Shown one piece after another: positions 45,234-52,085 of a DNA stretch of 64,000 nt. The position numbers and the translations under genes were made by a program. How positions within the stretch are numbered: the stretch's first letter is position 1; every line of letters starts with the position of its first letter. This stretch comes from Zhongshania aliphaticivorans (GTDB taxonomy: Bacteria; Pseudomonadota; Gammaproteobacteria; Pseudomonadales; Spongiibacteraceae). The stretch covers positions 3,007,501 to 3,071,500 of the forward strand of contig NZ_CP014544.1 of assembly GCF_001586255.1 (NCBI RefSeq), written 5' to 3'. The notes under the pieces were generated by a model. It saw nothing but the letters and a program-made list of their open reading frames with translations, searched no databases and was not told where the DNA came from.

Positions 45234-45246
45234 TTTCATTTTGCGA
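45234..45246. promoter_or_regulatory. LuxO-type box of cassette C
   Basis: TTTCATTTTGCGA, two mismatches, centre 137.5 bp from the -24 GG, exactly as in B, E and G. Confidence 0.6.
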
Positions 45247-45265
45247 AGCGGTATAAATGTTCGCG

Positions 45266-45471
45266 TGTAAATTTCGCAGCGAAGACAGAAAGCAAGTCTA
45301 AGAGGCGCACCTAAACAGCGACGTTCGAGCCAAGGAGTGAGGCTAGCCGCTTGATATTCATCCCAAACCAACAGCAAAAAAGCGATGCGGCCAAAGGCTG
45401 CATCGCTTTTTAATTGCTTTTTAATTGCTTGTTAAGCCCCAGTCCTAAGGCCGGGGCTTTAGTACTAAACC
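45266..45471. repeat. 206-bp duplicated 3' flank (copy next to gene D)
   Basis: Partner of 44398-44603; equal length and nearly equal sequence. Confidence 0.8.
45376..45411 (-). terminator. Terminator of pilin-like gene D
   Basis: Same stem as after gene C (AAAAAGCGATGC / GCATCGCTTTTT). Confidence 0.8.
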
Positions 45472-45849
45472 TTACAAAGGTGAAGCCTGCAGACCAGCGC
45501 TAGATGCCTGAGTGTCAGCAGTGTCACCTGTTGGGCCTTCGTCATTATCGATAGTGAAGGTGAAGCCGGTGTCGTCGCCAGCCAGTGCGTCAATCGCGTC
45601 ATCAAAGCCTGAACCAGCGATAACCGCGGTGTTCTGGTTGTTCTTGATGCCGTCAAAGGCGTAGCTTTGATCTAGGGCGCCAATTGCTTCGGCGACATCT
45701 TCCATTTCGGCGTTAACAGAATCGCGCATGGATACTAGGCCTACGATCATGCCGACAACCATAGTCGTGGTCAGAAGAACCAACTCAGTGGTCATGATGA
45801 AACCGCCCTGCTTCTTGTTACGGATGCTTGATTTGCTTTGAATCTTCAT
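45472..45849 (-). CDS. Small pilin-like protein D (second gene of cassette E-D)
   Basis: 125 residues from the ATG at 45849. Variant residues: DAIDALAG, TIDNDEGPTGDTADTQ and C-terminal LQASPL. Second-position gene preceded by the 104-bp spacer with hairpin. Same leader-Gly-Phe-helix organisation as the other copies. Confidence 0.7.
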   Translation of the reverse strand: MKIQSKSSIRNKKQGGFIMTTELVLLTTTMVVGMIVGLVSMRDSVNAEMEDVAEAIGALDQSYAFDGIKNNQNTAVIAGSGFDDAIDALAGDDTGFTFTIDNDEGPTGDTADTQASSAGLQASPL

Positions 45850-45920
45850 AATGTTCACCTGTGTATTTAAAAGTAGTTTTAAAATTTCGTGTCAGTGTTT
45901 GGAGCTTGAATTCGTTTAAG

Positions 45921-45944
45921 CCTTAGCGCCCTCAGGCGCTAAGG
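45921..45944 (-). other. Intercistronic hairpin between pilin-like genes E and D
   Basis: CCTTAGCGCC-CTCA-GGCGCTAAGG, identical to that between B and A. Confidence 0.65.
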
Positions 45945-45953
45945 AGGCCGCCC

Positions 45954-46331
45954 TTAGAGAGGCGAAGTCTGCAAGCCGGCGCTAGAAGCCTGGGCATCAG
46001 CAGTGTCACCTGTTGGGCCTTCGTCATTATCGATAGTGAAGGTGAAGCCAGTGTCGTCGCCAGCCAGTGCATCAACTGCATCATCAAAGCCTGAACCAGC
46101 AATAACCGCAGTGTTCTGGTTGTTCTTGATGCCGTCAAAGGCGTAGCTTTGATCCAAGGCGCCAATTGCTTCAGCAACATCTTCCATCTCCGCGTTAACT
46201 GAGTCGCGCATTGATACGAGGCCTACGATCATGCCGACAACCATAGTCGTGGTCAGAAGAACCAACTCAGTGGTCATAATGAAACCGCCCTGCTTCTTGT
46301 TACGGATGCTTGATTTGCTTTGAATCTTCAT
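45954..46331 (-). CDS. Small pilin-like protein E (first gene of cassette E-D)
   Basis: 125 residues from the ATG at 46331; the protein is identical to copy B (DAVDALAG, TIDNDEGPTGDTADAQ, LQTSPL). First-position gene directly behind a sigma-54 leader. Confidence 0.7.
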   Translation of the reverse strand: MKIQSKSSIRNKKQGGFIMTTELVLLTTTMVVGMIVGLVSMRDSVNAEMEDVAEAIGALDQSYAFDGIKNNQNTAVIAGSGFDDAVDALAGDDTGFTFTIDNDEGPTGDTADAQASSAGLQTSPL

Positions 46332-46434
46332 AATGTTCACCTTTAATAATTTAAAAATAGTTAAGCGTTAATTTAATGGTTTGGCGAAATTCGTAGATCT
46401 CTACCAGACCGTTTCTGAATTTCTGATTAATAGA

Positions 46435-46451
46435 TTGCAGGTGACGTGCCA
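46435..46451 (-). promoter_or_regulatory. Sigma-54 promoter of cassette E-D
   Basis: Minus strand TGGCAC-N5-CTGCAA, same distance to the ATG as in B, C and G. Confidence 0.8.
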
Positions 46452-46580
46452 GACTGAAGACAATAGCGATAATTTATTTTTTATTGTTAAAAAACAGCAG
46501 CTTATGTAAAACAAAACATATTCTTAACAGAATCTAAAAGCGAACCAGCGGGAGGAGACTACGACCTAAAGCAATGTGAT

Positions 46581-46593
46581 TTTCATTTTGCGA
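46581..46593. promoter_or_regulatory. LuxO-type box of cassette E-D
   Basis: TTTCATTTTGCGA, two mismatches, centre 137.5 bp from the -24 GG. Confidence 0.6.
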
Positions 46594-46745
46594 AGCGGTT
46601 TAATGAGAATTGTTTGTTACGCCCACCTCAGCCTGCAGAGGATTTCTGGCTTTATGTATTCAAAGCTTGTGAGACAAGGCAGTAGAAGGGCCTTTACGGC
46701 CTCCTGGGCTAAATAAACACGCTTAAGCGCGTCATCGAACCAACA

Positions 46746-46781
46746 AAAAAAGCGATGGCGCCCTTGGGCGCCATCGCTTTT
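46746..46781 (-). terminator. Terminator of pilin-like gene F
   Basis: Stem AAAAGCGATGGCGCCC / GGGCGCCATCGCTTTT with a 2-base loop and A/T flanks; a very strong hairpin. Confidence 0.85.
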
Positions 46782-46833
46782 CAATTGCTTATTGAAATTT
46801 TAGCACCTGATTCAGGCGCTAAGGTGCTCGTCC

Positions 46834-47211
46834 TTACAGAGGAGCGGTCTGCAAGCCTGCGCTAGATGCCTGAGTGTCAGCAGTGTTACCTGTTGGGCCT
46901 TCGTCATTATCGATAGTGAAGGTAAAGCCAGTGTCGTCGCCAGCCAAAGTATCAACTGCGTCATCAAAGCCTGAACCAGCAATAACAGCGGTGTTCTGGT
47001 TGTTCTTAATGCCGTCAAAGGCGTAGCTTTGATCCAAGGCGCCAATTGCTTCAGCAACATCTTCCATCTCCGCGTTAACTGAGTCGCGCATTGATACGAG
47101 GCCTACGATCATGCCGACAACCATAGTCGTGGTCAGAAGAACCAACTCAGTGGTCATAATGAAACCGCCCTGCTTCTTGTTGCGGATGCTTGATTTGCTT
47201 TGAATCTTCAT
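46834..47211 (-). CDS. Small pilin-like protein F (second gene of cassette G-F)
   Basis: 125 residues from the ATG at 47211. Variant residues DAVDTLAG, TIDNDEGPTGNTADTQ and C-terminal LQTAPL. Same leader and helix as all copies. Confidence 0.7.
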   Translation of the reverse strand: MKIQSKSSIRNKKQGGFIMTTELVLLTTTMVVGMIVGLVSMRDSVNAEMEDVAEAIGALDQSYAFDGIKNNQNTAVIAGSGFDDAVDTLAGDDTGFTFTIDNDEGPTGNTADTQASSAGLQTAPL

Positions 47212-47282
47212 AATGTTCACCTGTTTATTTAAGAGTAGTTTTAAAATTTCGTGTCAGTGTTTGGAGCTTGAGTTCGTTTAAG

Positions 47283-47306
47283 CCTTAGCGCCCCCAGGCG
47301 CTAAGG
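47283..47306 (-). other. Intercistronic hairpin between pilin-like genes G and F
   Basis: CCTTAGCGCC-CCCA-GGCGCTAAGG; the stem is the same as in the other two spacers, with one loop change. Confidence 0.65.
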
Positions 47307-47315
47307 AAGCCGCCC

Positions 47316-47696
47316 TTAGAGAGGCGAAGTCTGCAAACCGGCGCTAGAAGCCTGAGTGTCAGCAGTGTTAGTGCTACCTGGGCCTTCGTCTGAGTCAACT
47401 ACAAAGGTGAAGCCAGTGTCGTCGCCAGCCAGAGCGTCAATCGCGTCATCAAAGCCTGAACCAGCAATAACCGCGGTGTTCTGGTTGTTCTTGATGCCGT
47501 CAAAGGCGTAGCTTTGATCCAGGGCGCCAATTGCTTCGGCAACATCTTCCATCTCGGCGTTAACTGAGTCGCGCATTGATACTAGGCCTACGATCATGCC
47601 AACAACCATAGTGGTGGTTAACAGAACCAACTCAGTGGTCATGATAAAACCGCCCTGCTTCTTGTTGCGGATGCTTGATTTGCTTTGAATCTTCAT
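47316..47696 (-). CDS. Small pilin-like protein G (first gene of cassette G-F)
   Basis: 126 residues from the ATG at 47696. Tail variant VVDSDEGPGSTNTADTQ with DAIDALAG. First gene of the array in transcription order, downstream of tadD and its strong terminator, and therefore dependent on its own sigma-54 promoter. Confidence 0.7.
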   Translation of the reverse strand: MKIQSKSSIRNKKQGGFIMTTELVLLTTTMVVGMIVGLVSMRDSVNAEMEDVAEAIGALDQSYAFDGIKNNQNTAVIAGSGFDDAIDALAGDDTGFTFVVDSDEGPGSTNTADTQASSAGLQTSPL

Positions 47697-47799
47697 AATG
47701 TTCACCTTTAATAATTTAAAAATAGTTAAGCGTTAATTTAATGGTTTGGCGAAATTCGTAGATCTCTACCAGACCGTTTCTGAATTTCTGATTAATAGA

Positions 47800-47816
47800 T
47801 TGCAGGTGACGTGCCA
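47800..47816 (-). promoter_or_regulatory. Sigma-54 promoter of cassette G-F
   Basis: Minus strand TGGCAC-N5-CTGCAA, same distance to the ATG as in the other cassettes. Confidence 0.8.
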
Positions 47817-47945
47817 GACTGAAGGTGATCGCGATAATTTATTTTTTATTGTTATAAAACAGCAGCTTACTGAATTAAAAACCTTTACCCAATGAAATTC
47901 AGCGTGACACCAGAACAAGAAAATTAGCGCCTAAACCAATGTGGT

Positions 47946-47958
47946 TTTCATTTTGCAA
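47946..47958. promoter_or_regulatory. LuxO-type box of cassette G-F
   Basis: TTTCATTTTGCAA, one mismatch, centre 137.5 bp from the -24 GG. Confidence 0.65.
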
Positions 47959-48005
47959 CGCGGTTTAAGTAAAATTAATGGAATTGCTTTTTGAAGATCA
48001 AAAAA

Positions 48006-48032
48006 AAGGGCCAAGCATTTAGCTTGGCCCTT
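48006..48032 (-). terminator. Rho-independent terminator after tadD
   Basis: Stem AAGGGCCAAGC / GCTTGGCCCTT with a 5-base loop; on the minus strand it is followed by seven T residues, 21 bp past the stop. Confidence 0.88.
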
Positions 48033-48053
48033 CTAGTAAGGCAACAACAATGA

Positions 48054-48809
48054 TCACCTTCTTACGTTATAGCCTCGACCATCGGCTAGCGCGCGACAGC
48101 TCTCATGCTCGGTGAGACCGATCAACCGTGCCGACGGTGCTTGGAAGTCTGGCCGCTGCTCTATGGACATCAAATACAAACTACAGGCGCCTTTCCAATC
48201 TTTACGCGCCTCGCGAATCAAGCCTTGGTGATAGGAGAGACGCCAGCCCGGCGCACCTAATCTACCTGCCGCACTCAGTGCCTTAGCGGCTTCGTCGTAT
48301 TTGCCTTCTATATAATAGGTTGAGGCCAATGCTTCGCGCAGCTCAAAGTTTGATGGGCTGATAATAATCTGCTTTTGCAGCACCGCTCTAGCGCGCGCGG
48401 TATTACCCTCTTCCAACGCAATTTTAGTCCGTAGTATTGCCGCTTCAGGGTGTGGACCTCGATCAGCCAACAACTGGTCTAGGGTAAATTGTGCCTTGTC
48501 TGGGCGTCCAGCCTGATATTGCATGGTGGCATTAGCCATCATAATCCGCGGATGGTTCGGAAACTCAATACCCAGGCGCTCCACCTCACGCTGAATCCGT
48601 TCGCAATCTGTGGTCGCACTATAGGCATTCCATAATTCATTGCAGGAATTACCGAAGTCGTCTGTTTTTTCATACATCGCCAACATTTGGTTTAAGCGAG
48701 TATCTGGATCAGGATGCGCATCTCGGTGCTGATCCATCGACACACAGCCCGTCATAATAAACGCGGTGGCAAGCAACAAAGTGCGTACGCTGTTGTTAAG
48801 TAATGTCAT
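48054..48809 (-). CDS. tadD: Tad pilus assembly TPR lipoprotein TadD
   Basis: 251 residues from the ATG at 48809 (GGGAG upstream). Lipoprotein signal ending FIMTGC, then tetratricopeptide-like helices (MANATMQYQAGRPDKAQFTLDQLL; REALASTYYIEGKYDEAAKAL). TadD-type pilotin helps the outer-membrane secretin. It starts one base after the rcpA stop, so the two are coupled. Closes the lipoprotein-rcpA-tadD operon. Confidence 0.85.
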   Translation of the reverse strand: MTLLNNSVRTLLLATAFIMTGCVSMDQHRDAHPDPDTRLNQMLAMYEKTDDFGNSCNELWNAYSATTDCERIQREVERLGIEFPNHPRIMMANATMQYQAGRPDKAQFTLDQLLADRGPHPEAAILRTKIALEEGNTARARAVLQKQIIISPSNFELREALASTYYIEGKYDEAAKALSAAGRLGAPGWRLSYHQGLIREARKDWKGACSLYLMSIEQRPDFQAPSARLIGLTEHESCRALADGRGYNVRR

Positions 48810-48810
48810 T

Positions 48811-50790
48811 TTATTTCTCCCGTCCATTGCTGTAGTTGCGCGTTCCTTTAGGCGGCACAACTAGGCTACGCAGTAACAATTCGGTATTTGCAGGGAATTG
48901 CCACAGGGCCACTTCATGTTTTGGTTCACGAACAATCGTGGGGGTAACCACAATAATGAGTTCGCGATCACTGTCATTTTTGCTCGATGATTTAGCCAAG
49001 TTGCCAAGCACTGGCACGCTACTCAAACCCGGTGTGTGACTTTCATTATCTGATACGTCACGGCTTACCAAGCCACCGATAATCAAAGGCTGACCGTCAA
49101 TCAAGCGAGTAGAGGTATTAATTGTCCGCACATTAAAGGCGGTACTATTCAGCGTTGACCCCGTACTGCCAGCAATATCCTGAGTCAACTTGGTATCAGG
49201 CATAGAGATGGTGGGGCGCAAATCTAAGGTGATTTTGTCGTTTTCACCCACCATGGCACGCACCTCTAGCTCAACACCAAAGGATTTAAAATCGGTACCG
49301 CTAAACACACCGGCGGCATTACTGCCCACGCTGTCGTCACCCGACAAACCTGAGGGAGCAAAGGCACGGGGCACTGGCACTTCGCCACCGGCGCGGAAGG
49401 TTGCGGTTTCACCGGCAAGCACAGTCAAGGTTGGACGTGACAAGGTGCGTGAAATACCCTCTTCTTCTAAGAGCGAGAATAAAAGGTCGAAGGCCATATC
49501 ACTGCCACCTACCTGGATATTTCCAAGTAAGGTGCCGCCTAAAACCTGAAGCGCCGTTTCTACTTGAGATGCGCCAGTGGCTCGCTGCGAAGAGCCATTT
49601 AAACCAAATACCGTACTGTTGTCGTAGCCATTGCTGACCGCGGTCAAATCTGGACGCCAGCTTTTAAGACGGCTGCGACTAATTTCATGCATTTGCACCG
49701 AGACGCGTACCTGAGGCAGGTCGCGGACGTCGATCATTGACAAGATTCGACCACCGCCAACCGAAACCAAGGTTGAGCGACCAATGTTTTTACTCAGTTC
49801 ATTACCAAGGCCACCGCCGCCACCCAGGCTATTGCCGCCACTTTGACCATTACCACCGCCAAAGCTATTGTTGCCACTACTGCTCCGGCCGCCAGTTAAT
49901 CCACCAGACTCATTGGTGATTGCACGCATATCACTCTCGGCGTCTTGCCCCGTAAATAAGCGAGAGGCAATATTCAAAACCCGAGTGAGTACAACTTGAT
50001 TCTCAACAGAACCTGCAAGGATAAGGGTATCTTCCAAATTATCTTGCAGGTCTCCGCGCTGAATCCGGCGAATAGTCACGTCCTCACCACCGATACCCGC
50101 GATAGCGCTTTTCAGCTTTTCAGTTATATTTAAGGGCAGGGTTTCAACTTGAATTAAGTTAATTACGGTCGCGCCACCGCGAATGGCATTACGTGGCGAC
50201 TTATTCGCCGCAGACTGCACGCGGAAATTAGAATCTTGAACCGCTGCACCCAAGCCAGAAGATTGCATTAGCACGTCGACGTTACCGCGGCTGCCACCTA
50301 AACCCACATCTAAATAATTACGTGCTGCGCTTTCAGCCGCCATCCGAAAATCGACAGTGGGCACTTTGCCGCGCAACACCAACGCTGCACGGTCTGGCGC
50401 CAACTGGATGCGAATATTGCGATGGATATCGCTCAAGGCACTGCGAAGTACCGAAAGATCCTCTACGACACTAAACAGAAAGGTTTCGCTGCTACCGTCG
50501 GTATACCAAACCATAATACTGGTTCGACCTACTTTTTTAGCCAGTGCCAAAACTTCGTTAGCACCAAGTACCTCGACCTGCATAGTGGACTCTTGGCCAA
50601 CCGCTACTCGCTTCAATGTCTTTTCAAACACTAGACGAGAATGAGTCCACTGCACTAGCTCGCGAGTGCGGGCAGACTGACGACCGTCTGCGGTTTCAAC
50701 AAACTTCAGTCCGTTTTCAGGCAGCGCACTGACTGGCGCGGCCACTGCAAGTAGCAGTGCAATAACAACTGCATTCCACTTAAACTTCAT
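48811..50790 (-). CDS. rcpA: Tad outer-membrane secretin RcpA/CpaC
   Basis: 659 residues from the ATG at 50790, with GGAGG upstream and a signal peptide (VVIALLLAVAAPVSA). N-terminal BON/secretin N-domains, a Gly/Ser/Asn-rich insert (about residues 290-320, GGGNGQSGGNSLGGGGG), then the secretin core with PTLTVLAGETATFRAGGEVPVP and the C-terminal signature LIIGGLVSRD and PGLSSVPVLGNL. Forms the pilus exit pore. Longer than typical CpaC because of the Gly-rich insert and extended N-region. Confidence 0.92.
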   Translation of the reverse strand: MKFKWNAVVIALLLAVAAPVSALPENGLKFVETADGRQSARTRELVQWTHSRLVFEKTLKRVAVGQESTMQVEVLGANEVLALAKKVGRTSIMVWYTDGSSETFLFSVVEDLSVLRSALSDIHRNIRIQLAPDRAALVLRGKVPTVDFRMAAESAARNYLDVGLGGSRGNVDVLMQSSGLGAAVQDSNFRVQSAANKSPRNAIRGGATVINLIQVETLPLNITEKLKSAIAGIGGEDVTIRRIQRGDLQDNLEDTLILAGSVENQVVLTRVLNIASRLFTGQDAESDMRAITNESGGLTGGRSSSGNNSFGGGNGQSGGNSLGGGGGLGNELSKNIGRSTLVSVGGGRILSMIDVRDLPQVRVSVQMHEISRSRLKSWRPDLTAVSNGYDNSTVFGLNGSSQRATGASQVETALQVLGGTLLGNIQVGGSDMAFDLLFSLLEEEGISRTLSRPTLTVLAGETATFRAGGEVPVPRAFAPSGLSGDDSVGSNAAGVFSGTDFKSFGVELEVRAMVGENDKITLDLRPTISMPDTKLTQDIAGSTGSTLNSTAFNVRTINTSTRLIDGQPLIIGGLVSRDVSDNESHTPGLSSVPVLGNLAKSSSKNDSDRELIIVVTPTIVREPKHEVALWQFPANTELLLRSLVVPPKGTRNYSNGREK

Positions 50791-50921
50791 TCCCTTATCC
50801 TCCAAATTACCCTGTGGTGATTGATTGTTGTCACAAGGTAAAAACCGATGAGACTTCTTGGTCGCTCTCAATTTATAGTTCAATTTTTGTCACTTAATTG
50901 AGCAAACGAGATGTAATTCAC

Positions 50922-51200
50922 TTAAAAAACCGGTTCTGCACATTTTTTGGCGGTAATGAAATCGCCGTTAATCTGATAAGCAGTGGGGCAGCCCTCAGTG
51001 CTTACGCTGCTACCTCGGGGCGTTTTGGGACACAAATCACCAAAATCTAATACACCGTCGCCATCGCTGTCTAAATAGGCATTCGCTGCCCCATACTCAG
51101 ACTGCTGACCATAGCTATAATGAACGTCACTGTGATTAACGGCATGAAATTCACTGCACCCGGTGATTAAACCCACTAATACTACTGCTACTATTTTCAT
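50922..51200 (-). CDS. Small lipoprotein with thrombospondin type-3-like Ca-binding motif
   Basis: 92 residues; lipoprotein signal ending in ITGC. The mature part has DSDGDGVLDFGDLCPKTPRG, the Asp-rich repeat that binds calcium in TSP3/OmpA-linked proteins, followed by a Cys-containing stretch. Only one repeat, and no OmpA domain. First gene upstream of rcpA (131 bp gap) behind a sigma-54 element and box, so probably expressed with the secretin; a pilotin or peptidoglycan-proximal role is possible. Confidence 0.65.
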   Translation of the reverse strand: MKIVAVVLVGLITGCSEFHAVNHSDVHYSYGQQSEYGAANAYLDSDGDGVLDFGDLCPKTPRGSSVSTEGCPTAYQINGDFITAKKCAEPVF

Positions 51201-51265
51201 CGCTCTCTACCTGTATCGCCTGAACCGACGTCATGCCAGCAAACTTTAATTTGATACAAGGTTAT

Positions 51266-51282
51266 TTGCAGAAAACGAGCCA
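51266..51282 (-). promoter_or_regulatory. Sigma-54 promoter of the lipoprotein-rcpA-tadD operon
   Basis: Minus strand TGGCTC-N5-CTGCAA, correct spacing, about 65 bp before the ATG. Confidence 0.68.
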
Positions 51283-51408
51283 TTATTCCCAAACTGCGAA
51301 TAAGTAATATTTTTTATTATATTTCAACATCTTAGAAATTCAGCACGGCTAAGCGGGAAATACCAAATAATAATAGACGGTTAATTTGGCGTTAACTCGC
51401 AAAAGTAT

Positions 51409-51421
51409 TCGCAATTTGCAA
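51409..51421. promoter_or_regulatory. LuxO-type box of the lipoprotein-rcpA-tadD operon
   Basis: TCGCAATTTGCAA, one mismatch, centre about 134 bp from the -24 GG, the pilin-type spacing. Confidence 0.68.
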
Positions 51422-51576
51422 TTCAAGATGGCAGTCGCAGGGAGCTCGATTAAGGGGACGGCGCTAATAGCTACCTTACAGGCACTACAACACACATATC
51501 TAGCTGATTTTATTATTATTTGCGAACACAGTATTTAATACACAGATAGGGCCACTAACAAAATAGGCACTCGTCA

Positions 51577-52056
51577 TTAATGTACGCACCTGCACAGTAG
51601 GCGTCGAGTCTCCTGCTCACAAGCGACAAGTAAGTCCGCCTCCCCAACCGCCTCATAATGACGAGACAGCATTTGCAAAGATATCTCAATATTCCGATGC
51701 AATGGCAATTCAGCCCCTTGCGCGCTACGTAAAATAGCCAAAAGGCGATGATGTACCTCCAATAAACAGTGCCGCTGCAACTGAGTTTCGCCGCAGTGAC
51801 GCAAGCACTCCGCTAAAAAATGCCCCGACAGCATAAAGCGATCTAAACAAGGTAGGTCCGGTGCCCACGCGCGCTTAAGCAATAAGTCACTCAATTCATA
51901 GCTAGGCCCTAAATACCTCAGGGCCACCAACCATTCTTTATTGCTAAAGGCCTCCCGGCCGGCCTCCATCCATTCATCCCAGCGGATCTCCGCGACCGCC
52001 TGATTGCGCAGCAGTTGCTGACGGTGAGACTCACATAAAAATCGCATTGCCATCAT
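51577..52056 (-). CDS. Hypothetical protein under a Fur box
   Basis: 159 residues from the ATG at 52056 (GGAG upstream; another in-frame ATG three codons later). Helical, Cys- and His-rich (HCGETQLQRHC, RRLLCRC), no signal peptide and no domain I recognise; TPR-like helices are possible. A textbook Fur box overlaps its promoter region, so it should be induced in low iron. Neighbours give no further hint. Confidence 0.6.
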   Translation of the reverse strand: MMAMRFLCESHRQQLLRNQAVAEIRWDEWMEAGREAFSNKEWLVALRYLGPSYELSDLLLKRAWAPDLPCLDRFMLSGHFLAECLRHCGETQLQRHCLLEVHHRLLAILRSAQGAELPLHRNIEISLQMLSRHYEAVGEADLLVACEQETRRLLCRCVH

Positions 52057-52085
52057 CACTCTCCATTAATCGATCAAGCTCAATA

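Larger units (their letters stand above)
44985..45471. other. Control region between pilin-like genes D and C
   Basis: 487 bp, the same length as between C and B. Holds the D terminator, the second copy of the 206-bp flank, box, sigma-54 element and leader for C. Confidence 0.75.
46332..46833. other. Control region between pilin-like genes F and E
   Basis: 502 bp with the F terminator, box, sigma-54 element and leader of E. The stretch 46605-46740 differs from the duplicated 206-bp flank of C and D; nothing recognisable in it. Confidence 0.7.
43176..47958 (-). repeat. Seven-gene pilin-like tandem array in four transcription cassettes
   Basis: Read on the minus strand the order is G-F, E-D, C, B-A. 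Each cassette has box, sigma-54 element, a 120-bp conserved interval to the ATG, one or two genes, and an A/T-flanked hairpin terminator. G, E, C and B share one kind of upstream region; F, D and A share another, a 104-bp spacer after the first gene. Cassette C has one gene only. Protein identity between copies is above 90 percent by eye. Confidence 0.85.
47697..48053. other. Control region between tadD and pilin-like gene G
   Basis: 357 bp with the tadD terminator, box, sigma-54 element and conserved leader of G. Confidence 0.75.
51201..51576. other. Intergenic region upstream of the lipoprotein-rcpA-tadD operon
   Basis: 376 bp with the sigma-54 element and LuxO-type box below. The remainder up to the convergent-side gene at 51577 holds no gene I can support. 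Confidence 0.55.

Noticed and set aside
43176-47958. Regular repeats resembling a CRISPR or satellite array
   Set aside because: The repeats are complete protein-coding genes with ribosome-binding sites, promoters and terminators; there are no short direct repeats with unique spacers.
15279-51576. Qrr-like small RNAs behind the LuxO-type boxes
   Set aside because: Every strong box plus sigma-54 element leads within about 30-105 bp to a protein start codon, and I saw no Qrr core sequence. A sRNA from another part of the genome is still possible.
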